A stretch of 63,639 bases of DNA from positions 1 to 63,639 of the forward strand of contig JAEWHK010000059.1 of assembly GCA_023387815.1 (NCBI GenBank). Reading direction: 5' to 3'. A program made the position numbers and the translations under genes. The stretch comes from Pseudomonadota bacterium. Its GTDB lineage: Bacteria; Pseudomonadota; Gammaproteobacteria; Burkholderiales; Burkholderiaceae_B. The notes below the pieces were generated by a model. It was not told the origin of the DNA. It saw only the letters and a list, made by a program, of their open reading frames with translations, and did not search any database. Every line of letters starts with the position of its first letter. Position 1 is the stretch's first letter. This document shows positions 25,317-33,874 of the stretch, one piece after another.

Positions 25317-27242
25317 AACCCCTACCGAATGACGGGCAACATAATGATCGTCTCCGACGCGCTCCAGCGCGGCAACAATAGGCTCATCGCCAACGGGCCG
25401 CACCGGGCTGGGTATGTCACCTGCCATCAATGCAGACATACGGTGACGTCTGTCCGGGTCGGCAATAGGTACCGCAGCCATGAGCTTTTGTGTATAGGGG
25501 TGTTGCGGATTCTCGAAAATTTCACGACGGGATCCCAGTTCAACAATCTGCCCCAGATACATGACGGCTACGCGATGGCTGATACGCTCCACTACCGCCA
25601 TGTCATGTGAAATAAAGAGATAGGAAATGCCAAATTCCTTCTGCAGATCCATCAGCAGATTGACGATCTGCGCCTGAATCGACACGTCCAGCGCCGAGAC
25701 CGATTCGTCGGCGATGACCACTTTCGGATTGAGTGCCAGGGCACGTGCAATACAGATGCGCTGACGCTGACCGCCCGAGAATTCGTGAGGATAACGCTGG
25801 GCCATATTGGCTGGCAGACCGACTTTTTCAAGCAGCCACTCCACACGCTCCATGGCCTGACGACCACTGGCAATGCGATGGATCAGCAACGGCTCCATAA
25901 TGGAATAGCCCACTGTCTGGCGCGGGTCCAGCGACGCATAGGGGTCCTGGAAAATAAACTGGATATCGCGACGCACCGCCTGCATCTCTTGCGTGCTCAG
26001 CTTGCTGATATCACGACCCTGGAACAGAATCTGTCCGGAGTTCGCCTCAATCAGTCGCAGCAGCGTTCTGCCGGTGGTGGATTTGCCGCAACCCGATTCG
26101 CCAACCAGCGCCAGGGTTTCCGATGGATAAAGATCAAAGCTGACTTTTTCTACAGCATGAACACGCCGCACAACGCGATTGAAAATTCCACTGGTCACAT
26201 CAAAGCGTGTGACCAGATCCTTGACCTGCAGAATCGGACCTTCCTCGCGCCTGGGCACCAGCTTTACCATTTCCTGCGCAGATTCCGGTTCAGCCGCTTT
26301 GGCTTCCTGCAGCGACAGCAACTCGAAGTGGCCGGGCAGATCGGTGCCATTCATGGAACCGAGCCGGGGCACGGCAGACAGCAGCGCCTTGGTGTAGGGA
26401 TGCTGGGGATTATGAAAAATATCATGCGAGGCATTCTGCTCGACTTTATTGCCTTTGAACATGACCAGCACACGATCGGCAACTTCGGCTACCACGCCCA
26501 TGTCATGTGTGATAAATATCACACCCATGTTCATTTCTTTCTGCAATTCACGAATCAGCTGCAGAATCTGAGCCTGTATCGTTACGTCGAGTGCCGTTGT
26601 AGGTTCATCAGCAATCAGCAGCGCCGGCTTGCAGGCCAGGGCCATGGCAATCATCACACGCTGGCGCATGCCACCTGACAATTGATGTGGAAACCGTTTC
26701 ATGACGGCATGCGCTTCGGGAATGCGGACCTGATCCAGCATGCGCAGGGCTTCTGCGCTGGCCTGCTGCGCATTGAGTCCTTGATGCAGACGAATGGATT
26801 CGGCGATCTGCTCGCCGACGGAGAACACCGGGTTGAGCGACGTCATGGGTTCCTGGAAAATCATGGCCATGTCCGCGCCTCGGATGGTGCGCAGCTGCGC
26901 GCCGTCGAGCCGGGCCAGATCGACCACCTGACCCTGGCGGCGGCGAAACAGCATTTCACCGCTCATGATCCGGCCACCCCCATGTTCCACCAGGCGCATC
27001 AGCGACAGCGATGTCACCGATTTGCCGGAACCGGATTCACCCACGATGGCCAGTGTTTCGCCAAGACCCACGGTAAACGACAGGTCCTGGACCGCCTGCA
27101 CTGTTCTTTCCGAGCCGATAAAACTGACGCTCAGATTGCGCACGTCCAGTACCCGGTCCGGAGCCATTTGTCCTTGCGCCAGGGGTTGTGCATTTTCGGT
27201 ATTCTGTTTCACTGCTTCTGTATTCACTTGAATTCTCTCCAT
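25311..27242 (-). CDS. gsiA: Glutathione/peptide ABC transporter ATPase GsiA (fused double domain)
   Basis: A 643-residue protein with two complete ABC ATPase domains, as in GsiA (about 623 residues). Domain 1: Walker A GESGSGKS, signature LSGGMRQR, Walker B LLIADEPTT. Domain 2: Walker A GESGCGKS, signature FSGGQRQR, Walker B VVIADESVS. The oligopeptide-family C-terminal extension (NPQHPYTKALLSAVP, NPQHPYTQKLMAAVP) follows each domain. It powers import through GsiCD. It begins 31 bases after the iaaA stop; no clear Shine-Dalgarno is seen, and the real start may be a few codons downstream. Confidence 0.94.
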   Translation of the reverse strand: MERIQVNTEAVKQNTENAQPLAQGQMAPDRVLDVRNLSVSFIGSERTVQAVQDLSFTVGLGETLAIVGESGSGKSVTSLSLMRLVEHGGGRIMSGEMLFRRRQGQVVDLARLDGAQLRTIRGADMAMIFQEPMTSLNPVFSVGEQIAESIRLHQGLNAQQASAEALRMLDQVRIPEAHAVMKRFPHQLSGGMRQRVMIAMALACKPALLIADEPTTALDVTIQAQILQLIRELQKEMNMGVIFITHDMGVVAEVADRVLVMFKGNKVEQNASHDIFHNPQHPYTKALLSAVPRLGSMNGTDLPGHFELLSLQEAKAAEPESAQEMVKLVPRREEGPILQVKDLVTRFDVTSGIFNRVVRRVHAVEKVSFDLYPSETLALVGESGCGKSTTGRTLLRLIEANSGQILFQGRDISKLSTQEMQAVRRDIQFIFQDPYASLDPRQTVGYSIMEPLLIHRIASGRQAMERVEWLLEKVGLPANMAQRYPHEFSGGQRQRICIARALALNPKVVIADESVSALDVSIQAQIVNLLMDLQKEFGISYLFISHDMAVVERISHRVAVMYLGQIVELGSRREIFENPQHPYTQKLMAAVPIADPDRRHRMSALMAGDIPSPVRPVGDEPIVAALERVGDDHYVARHSVGVY

Positions 27243-27273
27243 ACCGTCAGATCACAACCCCAAGGGTTTCAGA

Positions 27274-28242
27274 TCAACGGTAGATACCCACTACCGGCGC
27301 CTCTCCGACGCGCTGATAGCCGCGATACATGCCTTCAGAGTTGAATGGCAGCACCACGTTTCCGGCAGCATCAACGGCAATCAGACCACCGACACCACCA
27401 ATTGCAGGCAATTTCTCAAAAACCACCTTGTTTGCCGCCTGTTCCAGCGTGCATCCGGCATATTCCATCTGAGCCGATACATCGTAGGCAGCCACACAGC
27501 GAATGAACATTTCACCTGTTCCCGTGCTGGAAACGGCGCAACTGCGATTATTGGCATAACAGCCGGCACCAATGACCGGCGAGTCACCGATGCGACCCGG
27601 CTGCTTGTTGGTCATACCACCCGTAGACGTGGCTGCCGCCAGATTGCCATCGCGGTCCAGGGCGACAGCGCCCACCGTACCCAGCTTTTTATCTTCGTCC
27701 AGCGGTGTGGCTGCACGAGTGACAGAGGCAGCTGCATCGTGATCCAGTACAAAACTGGCTGCGCCCGTGGCGCGGACCCGGGCAAGCTGCTCCCGTCTTT
27801 GCTCTGTGCTGAAATAATCGGGTGAGACAATTTCCAGTCCAGCCGATTCGGCCAGGGCCTCTGCCGGCTTTCCGCAAAAGAATACGTGTTCGCTTTTTTC
27901 CATGACCGCGCGTGCGGCGAGCACCGGATTGCGGACCGTTGCGATGGAAGCCACGCTGCCGCAGGTCAGATTGCTGCCGTCCATGATGGCCGCGTCCATC
28001 TCATGCGTTTCGGCGCTGGTAAAAACCGAGCCATGACCCGCATTGAAAAGCGGGCAGTCTTCCAGAAGACGCACCGCAAGCGTCACGGCATCCAGCGCGC
28101 TGCCACCTTCTTCAAGCATCGCTGCGCTGCGGGCCAGAATGTCATTCAGCGCATTCTGGAAAGCCGCTTCCTGTTGCGGCGTAATCATATCACGGGAAAG
28201 GGCACCTGCCCCTCCGTGTATTGCAATTATCGGATTACTCAT
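27274..28242 (-). CDS. iaaA: Isoaspartyl peptidase / L-asparaginase IaaA
   Basis: A 322-residue plant-type asparaginase (Ntn hydrolase). Autocleavage is expected at G188-T189 in KKLGTVGAVALD, freeing Thr189 as nucleophile; NAGHGSVFT and GGMTNKQPGRIGDSP complete the active site. It cleaves beta-aspartyl dipeptides and asparagine. The iaaA-gsiABCD order matches E. coli, where the peptidase is cotranscribed with the glutathione importer. The start overlaps the rpiR stop by four bases (ATGA), showing translational coupling to the regulator. Confidence 0.94.
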   Translation of the reverse strand: MSNPIIAIHGGAGALSRDMITPQQEAAFQNALNDILARSAAMLEEGGSALDAVTLAVRLLEDCPLFNAGHGSVFTSAETHEMDAAIMDGSNLTCGSVASIATVRNPVLAARAVMEKSEHVFFCGKPAEALAESAGLEIVSPDYFSTEQRREQLARVRATGAASFVLDHDAAASVTRAATPLDEDKKLGTVGAVALDRDGNLAAATSTGGMTNKQPGRIGDSPVIGAGCYANNRSCAVSSTGTGEMFIRCVAAYDVSAQMEYAGCTLEQAANKVVFEKLPAIGGVGGLIAVDAAGNVVLPFNSEGMYRGYQRVGEAPVVGIYR

Positions 28243-29108
28243 CCCATTGAATCTCCATGCATCAGCCAGGGTGTGATCACTTCGGTCGCCTCGGTGGCCA
28301 TATCAACGGAATGCGGGGAACGATAATCCAGGGCGGCCATGAGCGCGTCGATGAGCGCAAGAGCGACCGGATCGCTATTGGTACCATACACACTATCACT
28401 ATAAGTATAAAGCACGCAGTCACAGAACTGCACGAGAGGCGAACTCTCTTTGTCTGTCATGCCCAGGATGCGCGCACCTCGCGTGCGCGCCCGCTGTGTG
28501 ATGCGAATGGTATCAGCCAGATACCGCGGAAAGCTGAGGGAGATGACCAGATCCTGCGGCCCCACATGCGCCAGGCGGCGTGCCGCGTGAGCCGCACCGC
28601 TGGCTGTGGCAAGATTGACAACCATATCCTTGTGCACAAACAGACGACGCTCCAGCATGCCCGCAAGCAGACCACTGGCGCCAAAGCCCGTGACAAAAAC
28701 CCGGTTGGCGGCCATGATCATATCCACCACCTGGTCACAGACGGCAGGATCCAGATTCAGGCGTGCCTTCTCCATATTGCGCTGACCTTCCACCAGCACG
28801 TAGGACATGATCTCCCGATTGCCGGCAGGATACGACTGTTCCCGTTTCAGTCTGTTGACAGGTTCAAGGACGTCTTCGAAACCCTTGACGATATTCTGTT
28901 TGAACTGGGCGTATCCGGCAAACCCCAGACTACGGGCAAAACGGTTGACACTGGCGCTGGACACGTTGGCCGCTACCGCGAATTCTTCCAGGGTCATAAT
29001 GGCTACGCGGAATGGGTGTTCCAGCACGTACGTTCCTATCTCACGCTGAGGCTTGCTCAGTTCGGGAAGTCGTCTGGCGAGCGCGCGGGTAAATTCAGTT
29101 TCTATCAT
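28239..29108 (-). CDS. MurR/RpiR-family transcriptional regulator
   Basis: A 289-residue regulator. The N-terminal helix-turn-helix (about residues 1-80, with LEEFAVAANVSSASVNRFAR) is of the RpiR type, and residues 120-260 form a SIS sugar-phosphate-like binding domain (VFVTGFGASGLLAGMLE, LVISLSFPRYLADTI). It is the first gene of the iaaA-gsi cluster and overlaps iaaA by four bases. In E. coli this operon is not preceded by such a gene, so the control differs. It probably binds the repeated sites upstream (29206-29566), with a ligand that may be an amino sugar or muropeptide (inference). Confidence 0.9.
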   Translation of the reverse strand: MIETEFTRALARRLPELSKPQREIGTYVLEHPFRVAIMTLEEFAVAANVSSASVNRFARSLGFAGYAQFKQNIVKGFEDVLEPVNRLKREQSYPAGNREIMSYVLVEGQRNMEKARLNLDPAVCDQVVDMIMAANRVFVTGFGASGLLAGMLERRLFVHKDMVVNLATASGAAHAARRLAHVGPQDLVISLSFPRYLADTIRITQRARTRGARILGMTDKESSPLVQFCDCVLYTYSDSVYGTNSDPVALALIDALMAALDYRSPHSVDMATEATEVITPWLMHGDSMG

Positions 29109-29571
29109 GATGCAGCTGTTACAGATAATACAAAAAAGAAGGAAAGCCAGGCCATGCTACAGCGAGTGCTGTGCGCAGCTTGCGCCTGCAGCCCGGTTAT
29201 CAGTGAATCACATATGAAAAAATCACATATGAAATTACTTTACAGCGCCCTTTATACCACCTTTCAGGCTCGGCGCCGTGCGATTTCTTGCAACACGATA
29301 CGGCAAATCGCGACTGCAGCAGCCGGCTAAAACCACCGGCCGTTTTCATGTTGAGGCGGGATTATTTCGCTTCTTGCAGATTTAATCCAGTCATTTTTTT
29401 GCCGGCAACACGCCATTTTCTTTTATTCATCAGACGAGCTTTCATATGTGATTGCGTCAATACCCCTTTTTCGATTGTGATTTCATCAACATCCCTGCCA
29501 CATTTGCGATTTAATAGCTGTTTCGCATCTGTGATTTCAGATTTGTTCCATTTTTCAATTGTGATTCCATC
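29109..29571. promoter_or_regulatory. rpiR / OYE divergent intergenic region with repeated TGTGATT sites
   Basis: No gene is seen in these 463 bases. Near rpiR, AATCACATATGAAA occurs twice in direct tandem with 15-base spacing (29206-29219 and 29221-29234). Its exact reverse complement TTTCATATGTGATT is at 29440-29453. From there TGTGATT, or TGCGATT once, recurs at 29447, 29476, 29505, 29530 and 29560, spaced 29, 29, 25 and 30 bases, up to the OYE start codon. This looks like a multi-site operator, perhaps for the RpiR protein. Confidence 0.65.
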
Positions 29572-30681
29572 ATGACCTCACCTGTTCTGTTCAGCCCCTT
29601 CGCTCTGGGTAAATTGCAGCTTAAAAACCGGATCATCGTTCCTCCTATGTGCCAGTACTCCGCTGTGGATGGCTGCATGCAGCCCTGGCATCTGATGCAT
29701 CTGGGATCACTGGCCGTGTCTGGCTCGGCACTGGTTTTCATCGAAGCAACGGCCGTGGAGCCGGAAGGCCGGATCAGCCCTGCCGATGTCGGACTGTGGG
29801 ATGATGCCACGCAGGACGCCATCGCCCGCACGCTCAGGGACATACGCAGTTTTTCGGATACGCCCTTTGCGATACAACTGGCCCATGCGGGACGCAAGGC
29901 TTCCTGTCGCCAGCCCTGGTTTGGTGGCAAGCAAGTCCCATTGGAAGAAGGCGGCTGGGAAACGTCTGCCCCGTCGGCCATCCCTTTTGATCCCAGTGAT
30001 CGCGAGCCCATCGCGCTGGACGAACAGGGATTGCAACGTGTCATCGACGCCTTTGTGCAGGCAGCCCGTCGCAGCGTGGCATTGGGTATCGACGCCATCG
30101 AACTGCATGCCGCGCATGGCTATCTGCTGCATGAATTCCTGTCTCCGCTGTCGAACAAGCGTCAGGATCAGTATGGCGGCTCGCTGGAGAATCGCCTGCG
30201 GTTTCCGATGGCCGTCTTCAACGCCGTATACGCTGAGGTTGCAGGCAAGGTTCCGGTAGGAGTCAGGATTTCAGCCAGCGATTGGGTAGAAGGCGGCTGG
30301 GATGTAGAACAAAGTATCGTGTTCAGCCAGACACTGGCTAAAGCCGGCGCGGCCTTCATTCACGTTTCGTCTGGCGGCCTCTCACAGGCTCAGAAAATCA
30401 CCAACGAGCCTGGTTATCAGCTGCCTTTTGCCCAGGCCATCAAAAAAGCCGTCACGATTCCGGTGATTGGCGTGGGCCTGATTACTGACCCACAACTGGC
30501 CGAATCGGTGGTGGCCACGGGTCAGGCAGATCTGGTGGGAATTGCCCGGGGCATGCTCTATGACGCACGCTGGCCGTGGCATGCCGCTGCCGAACTGGGT
30601 ACGCAGATTGATGCCTCGCCCCAATTCTGGCGCAGTCAACCTTCCCGTCTGAAGACACTGTTCACAAATAACTTGAGCTAA
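29572..30681 (+). CDS. NADH:flavin oxidoreductase, Old Yellow Enzyme (YqjM class)
   Basis: A 369-residue FMN-dependent ene-reductase. The N-terminal FSPFALGKLQLKNRI and VPPMCQYSA (active-site Cys and Tyr) mark the YqjM/thermophilic-like class; IELHAAHGYLLHEFLSPLSN and KRQDQYGGSLENRLRF are the family signature. It reduces activated C=C bonds of enones or nitro compounds with NAD(P)H. The natural substrate is not known. Its start codon lies six bases after the last TGTGATT repeat, so its expression is probably controlled through that array. No Shine-Dalgarno is apparent. Confidence 0.92.
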   Translation: MTSPVLFSPFALGKLQLKNRIIVPPMCQYSAVDGCMQPWHLMHLGSLAVSGSALVFIEATAVEPEGRISPADVGLWDDATQDAIARTLRDIRSFSDTPFAIQLAHAGRKASCRQPWFGGKQVPLEEGGWETSAPSAIPFDPSDREPIALDEQGLQRVIDAFVQAARRSVALGIDAIELHAAHGYLLHEFLSPLSNKRQDQYGGSLENRLRFPMAVFNAVYAEVAGKVPVGVRISASDWVEGGWDVEQSIVFSQTLAKAGAAFIHVSSGGLSQAQKITNEPGYQLPFAQAIKKAVTIPVIGVGLITDPQLAESVVATGQADLVGIARGMLYDARWPWHAAAELGTQIDASPQFWRSQPSRLKTLFTNNLS

Positions 30682-30817
30682 AACGATTAAGCTGTTGTTT
30701 TTAAGCATATTTTGTCGTCATTTTTGCTGCAAATGTGCCAAAAATGGCGACAACACCTTTTCCTGATGCGAGCTTATTGCGATACTCGGGGTAAGAATCG
30801 ATTTGGTCAGGTGAGGT

Positions 30818-31315
30818 ATGTCCCGTTACTCGTTTTCGTTCGCTGTAATCGCAGGCAGCCTGTTGCTGGCCGGCTGTGCCAGCCACGGGCCGGTCGCGGA
30901 TGTCCCGCCTTCCTATTCAAGTCCCGCACTGGATGCGTCCTATCGTGATCCGGTGCTTGAGCGGGCACTGACACTCACCGGAACCCCGTACCGATACGGC
31001 GGCAGCACGCCCGATGGCATGGATTGCAGCGGTTTCGTGGGCTATGTGTTCCAGGAATCTACCGGATTCCGCTTCCCGCATAACACCGCCATGATCGCCA
31101 AGCTGTCCAGACCGGTGTCAAAATCTAGTCTGAAAGCCGGCGATTTCGTTTTCTTCAACACCTCTAAGCCCTATTCCCATATGGGCATCTACATAGGCAA
31201 TAACGAGTTTGTTCACGCCCCGTCCAGTCGCAATAACGGCAAGGTACGCGTTGATTCCCTGAACAGCCGCTATTTTGCCGAAAAATTCGAGGACGCCCGC
31301 ACTGCCTTCCAGTAG
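30818..31315 (+). CDS. NlpC/P60 (C40) family lipoprotein peptidase
   Basis: A 165-residue lipoprotein. A signal peptide ends in the lipobox LLAGC (Cys20), so the protein is lipid-anchored. The NlpC/P60 domain follows: catalytic Cys70 in DCSGFV, His121 in YSHMGIYIG and a third polar residue His133. Such enzymes cut gamma-D-glutamyl-diaminopimelate or similar bonds in peptidoglycan stems. It is preceded by AGGTGAGGT and is convergent with the VOC gene after a 23-base gap. It may be of the Spr/MepS type, but is short. Confidence 0.9.
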   Translation: MSRYSFSFAVIAGSLLLAGCASHGPVADVPPSYSSPALDASYRDPVLERALTLTGTPYRYGGSTPDGMDCSGFVGYVFQESTGFRFPHNTAMIAKLSRPVSKSSLKAGDFVFFNTSKPYSHMGIYIGNNEFVHAPSSRNNGKVRVDSLNSRYFAEKFEDARTAFQ

Positions 31316-31338
31316 TATGGCGCCTTAATTCACGACTG

Positions 31339-31866
31339 TCATTGCTGCTCATGCAGCCAGGCTGCGTGCCTGGGTGCGCGACGAGTCTGGCTCCATTCTT
31401 CCAGCATGTCCCATTTGACGTCATCCAGGCGCCGATGCATATCCGGCGTGGCCGTGGGCGCGGCCAGTTCCACACGATGGCCATTGGGATCACGAAAATA
31501 AATGGATTTGAACAGGACGTGGTCAGTTACGCCCACGACATCGATGCCCTTTGCCTGCAGCTTTGCTTTTGTCTCTTCCAGCTCGCTGACACTGGCAACT
31601 TCAAATGCAATATGCTGTACCCAGTCTGGTGTATTAGGATCAAATCCCATTTCGGGCGAATTCGGCAGCTCAAAAAACGCCAGAACATTGCCATTACCCG
31701 CATCCAGAAACACATGCATGTATGGATCCTCTGCCTTGGTGGAGGGCACGCGGTCTTCGGCAATGGCAAGCACAAAATCCATACCCAGGTTCTCCTGGTA
31801 CCAGAGCACGGTTTCTTTGGCGTCTTTGCAGCGATAGGCCACATGGTGAATTTTCTGAATATTCAT
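31339..31866 (-). CDS. VOC-family (glyoxalase/extradiol dioxygenase-like) protein
   Basis: A 175-residue protein of the vicinal oxygen chelate superfamily. Metal-ligand-like positions are His in IHHVAYRCKD, Glu in LAFFELP, His in VQHIAFEVAS and Glu in GHRVELAAP. It may be a dioxygenase, lyase or isomerase on a small carbonyl or aromatic compound. ATG 31866 is chosen because GGAG precedes it. It is divergent from the MarR gene, with a near-perfect palindrome 59 bases upstream of its start, so it is very probably the MarR target. Confidence 0.85.
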   Translation of the reverse strand: MNIQKIHHVAYRCKDAKETVLWYQENLGMDFVLAIAEDRVPSTKAEDPYMHVFLDAGNGNVLAFFELPNSPEMGFDPNTPDWVQHIAFEVASVSELEETKAKLQAKGIDVVGVTDHVLFKSIYFRDPNGHRVELAAPTATPDMHRRLDDVKWDMLEEWSQTRRAPRHAAWLHEQQ

Positions 31867-31924
31867 AAGTTGTCTCCGGACGCGTCTGTTATGCTGACAG
31901 GTATAGCAGCATGCAGAGCGAAAA

Positions 31925-31950
31925 TTAATAGTAACAATGGTTACTATTAA
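31925..31950. promoter_or_regulatory. 26-bp palindrome, probable MarR operator
   Basis: TTAATAGTAAC (31925-31935) and GTTACTATTAA (31940-31950) are perfect 11-bp arms around AATG. It lies between the divergent VOC and MarR genes. A second, shorter dyad, TGAGAG / CTCTCA (32014-32029), is closer to marR. This is a strong candidate binding site of the MarR protein. Confidence 0.75.
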
Positions 31951-32080
31951 AATGGATTTATGATGACATGTCAACCGAAATATCCTTTATTAACGGCTAT
32001 TTAATTTGAAATTTGAGAGCTATCTCTCATAAACCCGGATATCCAATCTGCCAACTATTTAGTATCATTCGTTATTATTT

Positions 32081-32542
32081 ATGCAAAATGAACCGATCAT
32101 GATCGATCTGAATGATTTCCTGCCCTACCAGCTCTCACAGCTGGCCGATATGCTGAGCCTGGCTGTGGCGCCGGTGTATGAAAGCCGTCTGGGAATAACC
32201 CGTGACGACTGGCGCGTATTAGTGGCGGTGAACCAGGATCGTCATATGCGTGCCACAGATATCGTGCAGCACACGCGTCTGGATAAAATGCAGGTGAGTC
32301 GCGCCATTGCACGACTTGAGAAAAATGGCCTGCTCACACGCAAGGCAGACGCGCAGGACAAACGGCAGCAGGTATTGATCGTGACGGCGGCGGGTCAGTC
32401 GGCCTACCGCAAGGTGGCGCCGCTGATGACGGCGCGCAATGATTATCTGCTGCAGGACCTGGATGCAACACAAAGACAGGCACTGCAGACACAGCTTGAT
32501 TTGATTCTGGGTCGGGCCCGCGAGCTGATTGCCCGCGGTTAA
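32081..32542 (+). CDS. MarR-family transcriptional regulator
   Basis: A 153-residue regulator with the winged helix-turn-helix of the MarR family: MRATDIVQHTRLDKMQVSRA is the recognition part and LEKNGLLTRKADAQDKRQQ the wing, with dimer helices at both ends. It probably represses the divergent VOC gene and itself, and is released by a small phenolic or carboxylic ligand (inference). A second ATG at 32099 (MIDLNDF) is also possible; neither has a clear Shine-Dalgarno. Confidence 0.9.
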   Translation: MQNEPIMIDLNDFLPYQLSQLADMLSLAVAPVYESRLGITRDDWRVLVAVNQDRHMRATDIVQHTRLDKMQVSRAIARLEKNGLLTRKADAQDKRQQVLIVTAAGQSAYRKVAPLMTARNDYLLQDLDATQRQALQTQLDLILGRARELIARG

Positions 32543-32562
32543 TCGCCCATGTTCAACCGAAT

Positions 32563-33753
32563 TTATCGGTCCTGCCCATTACCACTGTTGCTGCGCAGCG
32601 CGTGTTCGCCCTGTTCGTAAACAACGTTGGAACGACCCACAATCAGCGGATCAATCTTGCCAATATTTGCCGCGTCTTTATTGGTGTAATTGAACTGCTG
32701 CAATACATAACGCATGGCATTCAGGCGGGCGCGCTTCTTGCAGTTGGACTTGACCACAATCCATGGCGCATCGCTGGTATCGGTATGGAAGAACATGGCT
32801 TCCTTGGCACGCGTGTAATCGTCCCACTTATCGAGCGAGGCCATATCTATGGGTGACAGCTTCCATTGTTTCAGCGGATGATGACGGCGTTCCTTGAAGC
32901 GACGTTTCTGTTCGTCCTGACTGACCGAGAACCAGAATTTGATGACCGTGATGCCGCTACGAACCAGATTGCGTTCGAATTCGGGTGCCTGCCGCATGAA
33001 TTCCATATATTCGGCATCGGTACAGAAACCCATGACGCGCTCAACACCGGCGCGGTTATACCAGGAACGGTCAAACAGCACCATTTCACCACGCGTAGGC
33101 AGTTGCTCTACATACCGCTGGAAATACCACTGGCCAAGTTCGCGCTCAGTGGGCTTTTGCAGCGCGACAACCCGCGCAGTACGAGGATTCAGGTGTTCCA
33201 TGAAGCGCTTGATGGTACCGCCCTTGCCGGCCGCGTCGCGACCTTCGAATACAATCACCACACGCTGGCCGGTTTCCTTGACCCAGGACTGCAGTTTGAG
33301 CAGTTCGACCTGAAGGTCATATTTCTGGAACTCGTAATTGCGGCGTGACATCAGGTACTTATACGGATAGCCGCCATCCTGCCAGTTGTCCTTGAGCTTG
33401 TTGTCGGGATTGGCATCGGGATCCTTGTCCCGGTCGACCCGCAGTTTTTCTTCGCGCAACAGACGCAGCAGTTCACGCCTATCGTCTGCAGAAATACCAT
33501 CTAACAGAAGACGTGCACGCTCGCTGCGCCCGGCCTTGTCTGTCCCCACCAGATCTGCCGTAATGCTTGCAGCCTCGGCATCGATATGGGAACGCTGACT
33601 GTCTGTGACCGTATTCAGCCGGGTTTCACCCGCATTGTGGCCGGACTGGATATCACCGTTAATGACTTTGCGTGGCGCAGCTTTTCTGTTGCCGCCACTG
33701 GCAGATTGACTGTTCCGGGAGTTTGTCGATTTGCTGGAGATGTTGCTTGCCAT
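32563..33753 (-). CDS. ppk2: Polyphosphate kinase 2
   Basis: A 396-residue polyphosphate:nucleoside phosphotransferase. The Walker A-like motif GRDAAGKGG is at about 171-179 and the Walker B / lid part VLFDRSWYNRAGVE near 226, both typical of PPK2. It transfers phosphate from polyphosphate to ADP or GDP. Ahead of the roughly 300-residue core lies an N-terminal region of about 100 residues, the first 50 rich in Ser, Asn and Arg. ATG 33753 is chosen because the frame upstream looks non-coding; the ribosome site is weak. Class I (NDP-using) is the most likely by length. Confidence 0.92.
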   Translation of the reverse strand: MASNISSKSTNSRNSQSASGGNRKAAPRKVINGDIQSGHNAGETRLNTVTDSQRSHIDAEAASITADLVGTDKAGRSERARLLLDGISADDRRELLRLLREEKLRVDRDKDPDANPDNKLKDNWQDGGYPYKYLMSRRNYEFQKYDLQVELLKLQSWVKETGQRVVIVFEGRDAAGKGGTIKRFMEHLNPRTARVVALQKPTERELGQWYFQRYVEQLPTRGEMVLFDRSWYNRAGVERVMGFCTDAEYMEFMRQAPEFERNLVRSGITVIKFWFSVSQDEQKRRFKERRHHPLKQWKLSPIDMASLDKWDDYTRAKEAMFFHTDTSDAPWIVVKSNCKKRARLNAMRYVLQQFNYTNKDAANIGKIDPLIVGRSNVVYEQGEHALRSNSGNGQDR

Positions 33754-33874
33754 ATGACGTCCATACAGATAAAAGCACATTTTAAGATTGTGCCAAAAAC
33801 CGTTCATTAACACTAATTCAGACGAAGACATTATCATACGCATGTGACACGAATAATCCCGATTTAGAGGCGTT

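Noticed and set aside
26682..27344. 220-codon open frame antisense to gsiA
   Set aside because: It lies fully opposite the ATPase gene and has no similarity that I can name.
28257..29330. 357-codon open frame antisense to rpiR
   Set aside because: It covers a well supported RpiR gene, shows no domain and extends across the repeat-rich intergenic region; a shadow of the coding strand.
29447..29566. CRISPR array in the rpiR/OYE gap
   Set aside because: The conserved core is only seven bases, and copies are imperfect; no spacer/repeat structure and no cas genes.
33754..33874. TPP riboswitch before thiD
   Set aside because: The conserved CUGAGA and ACCUGA elements are not seen in the 120 bases upstream.
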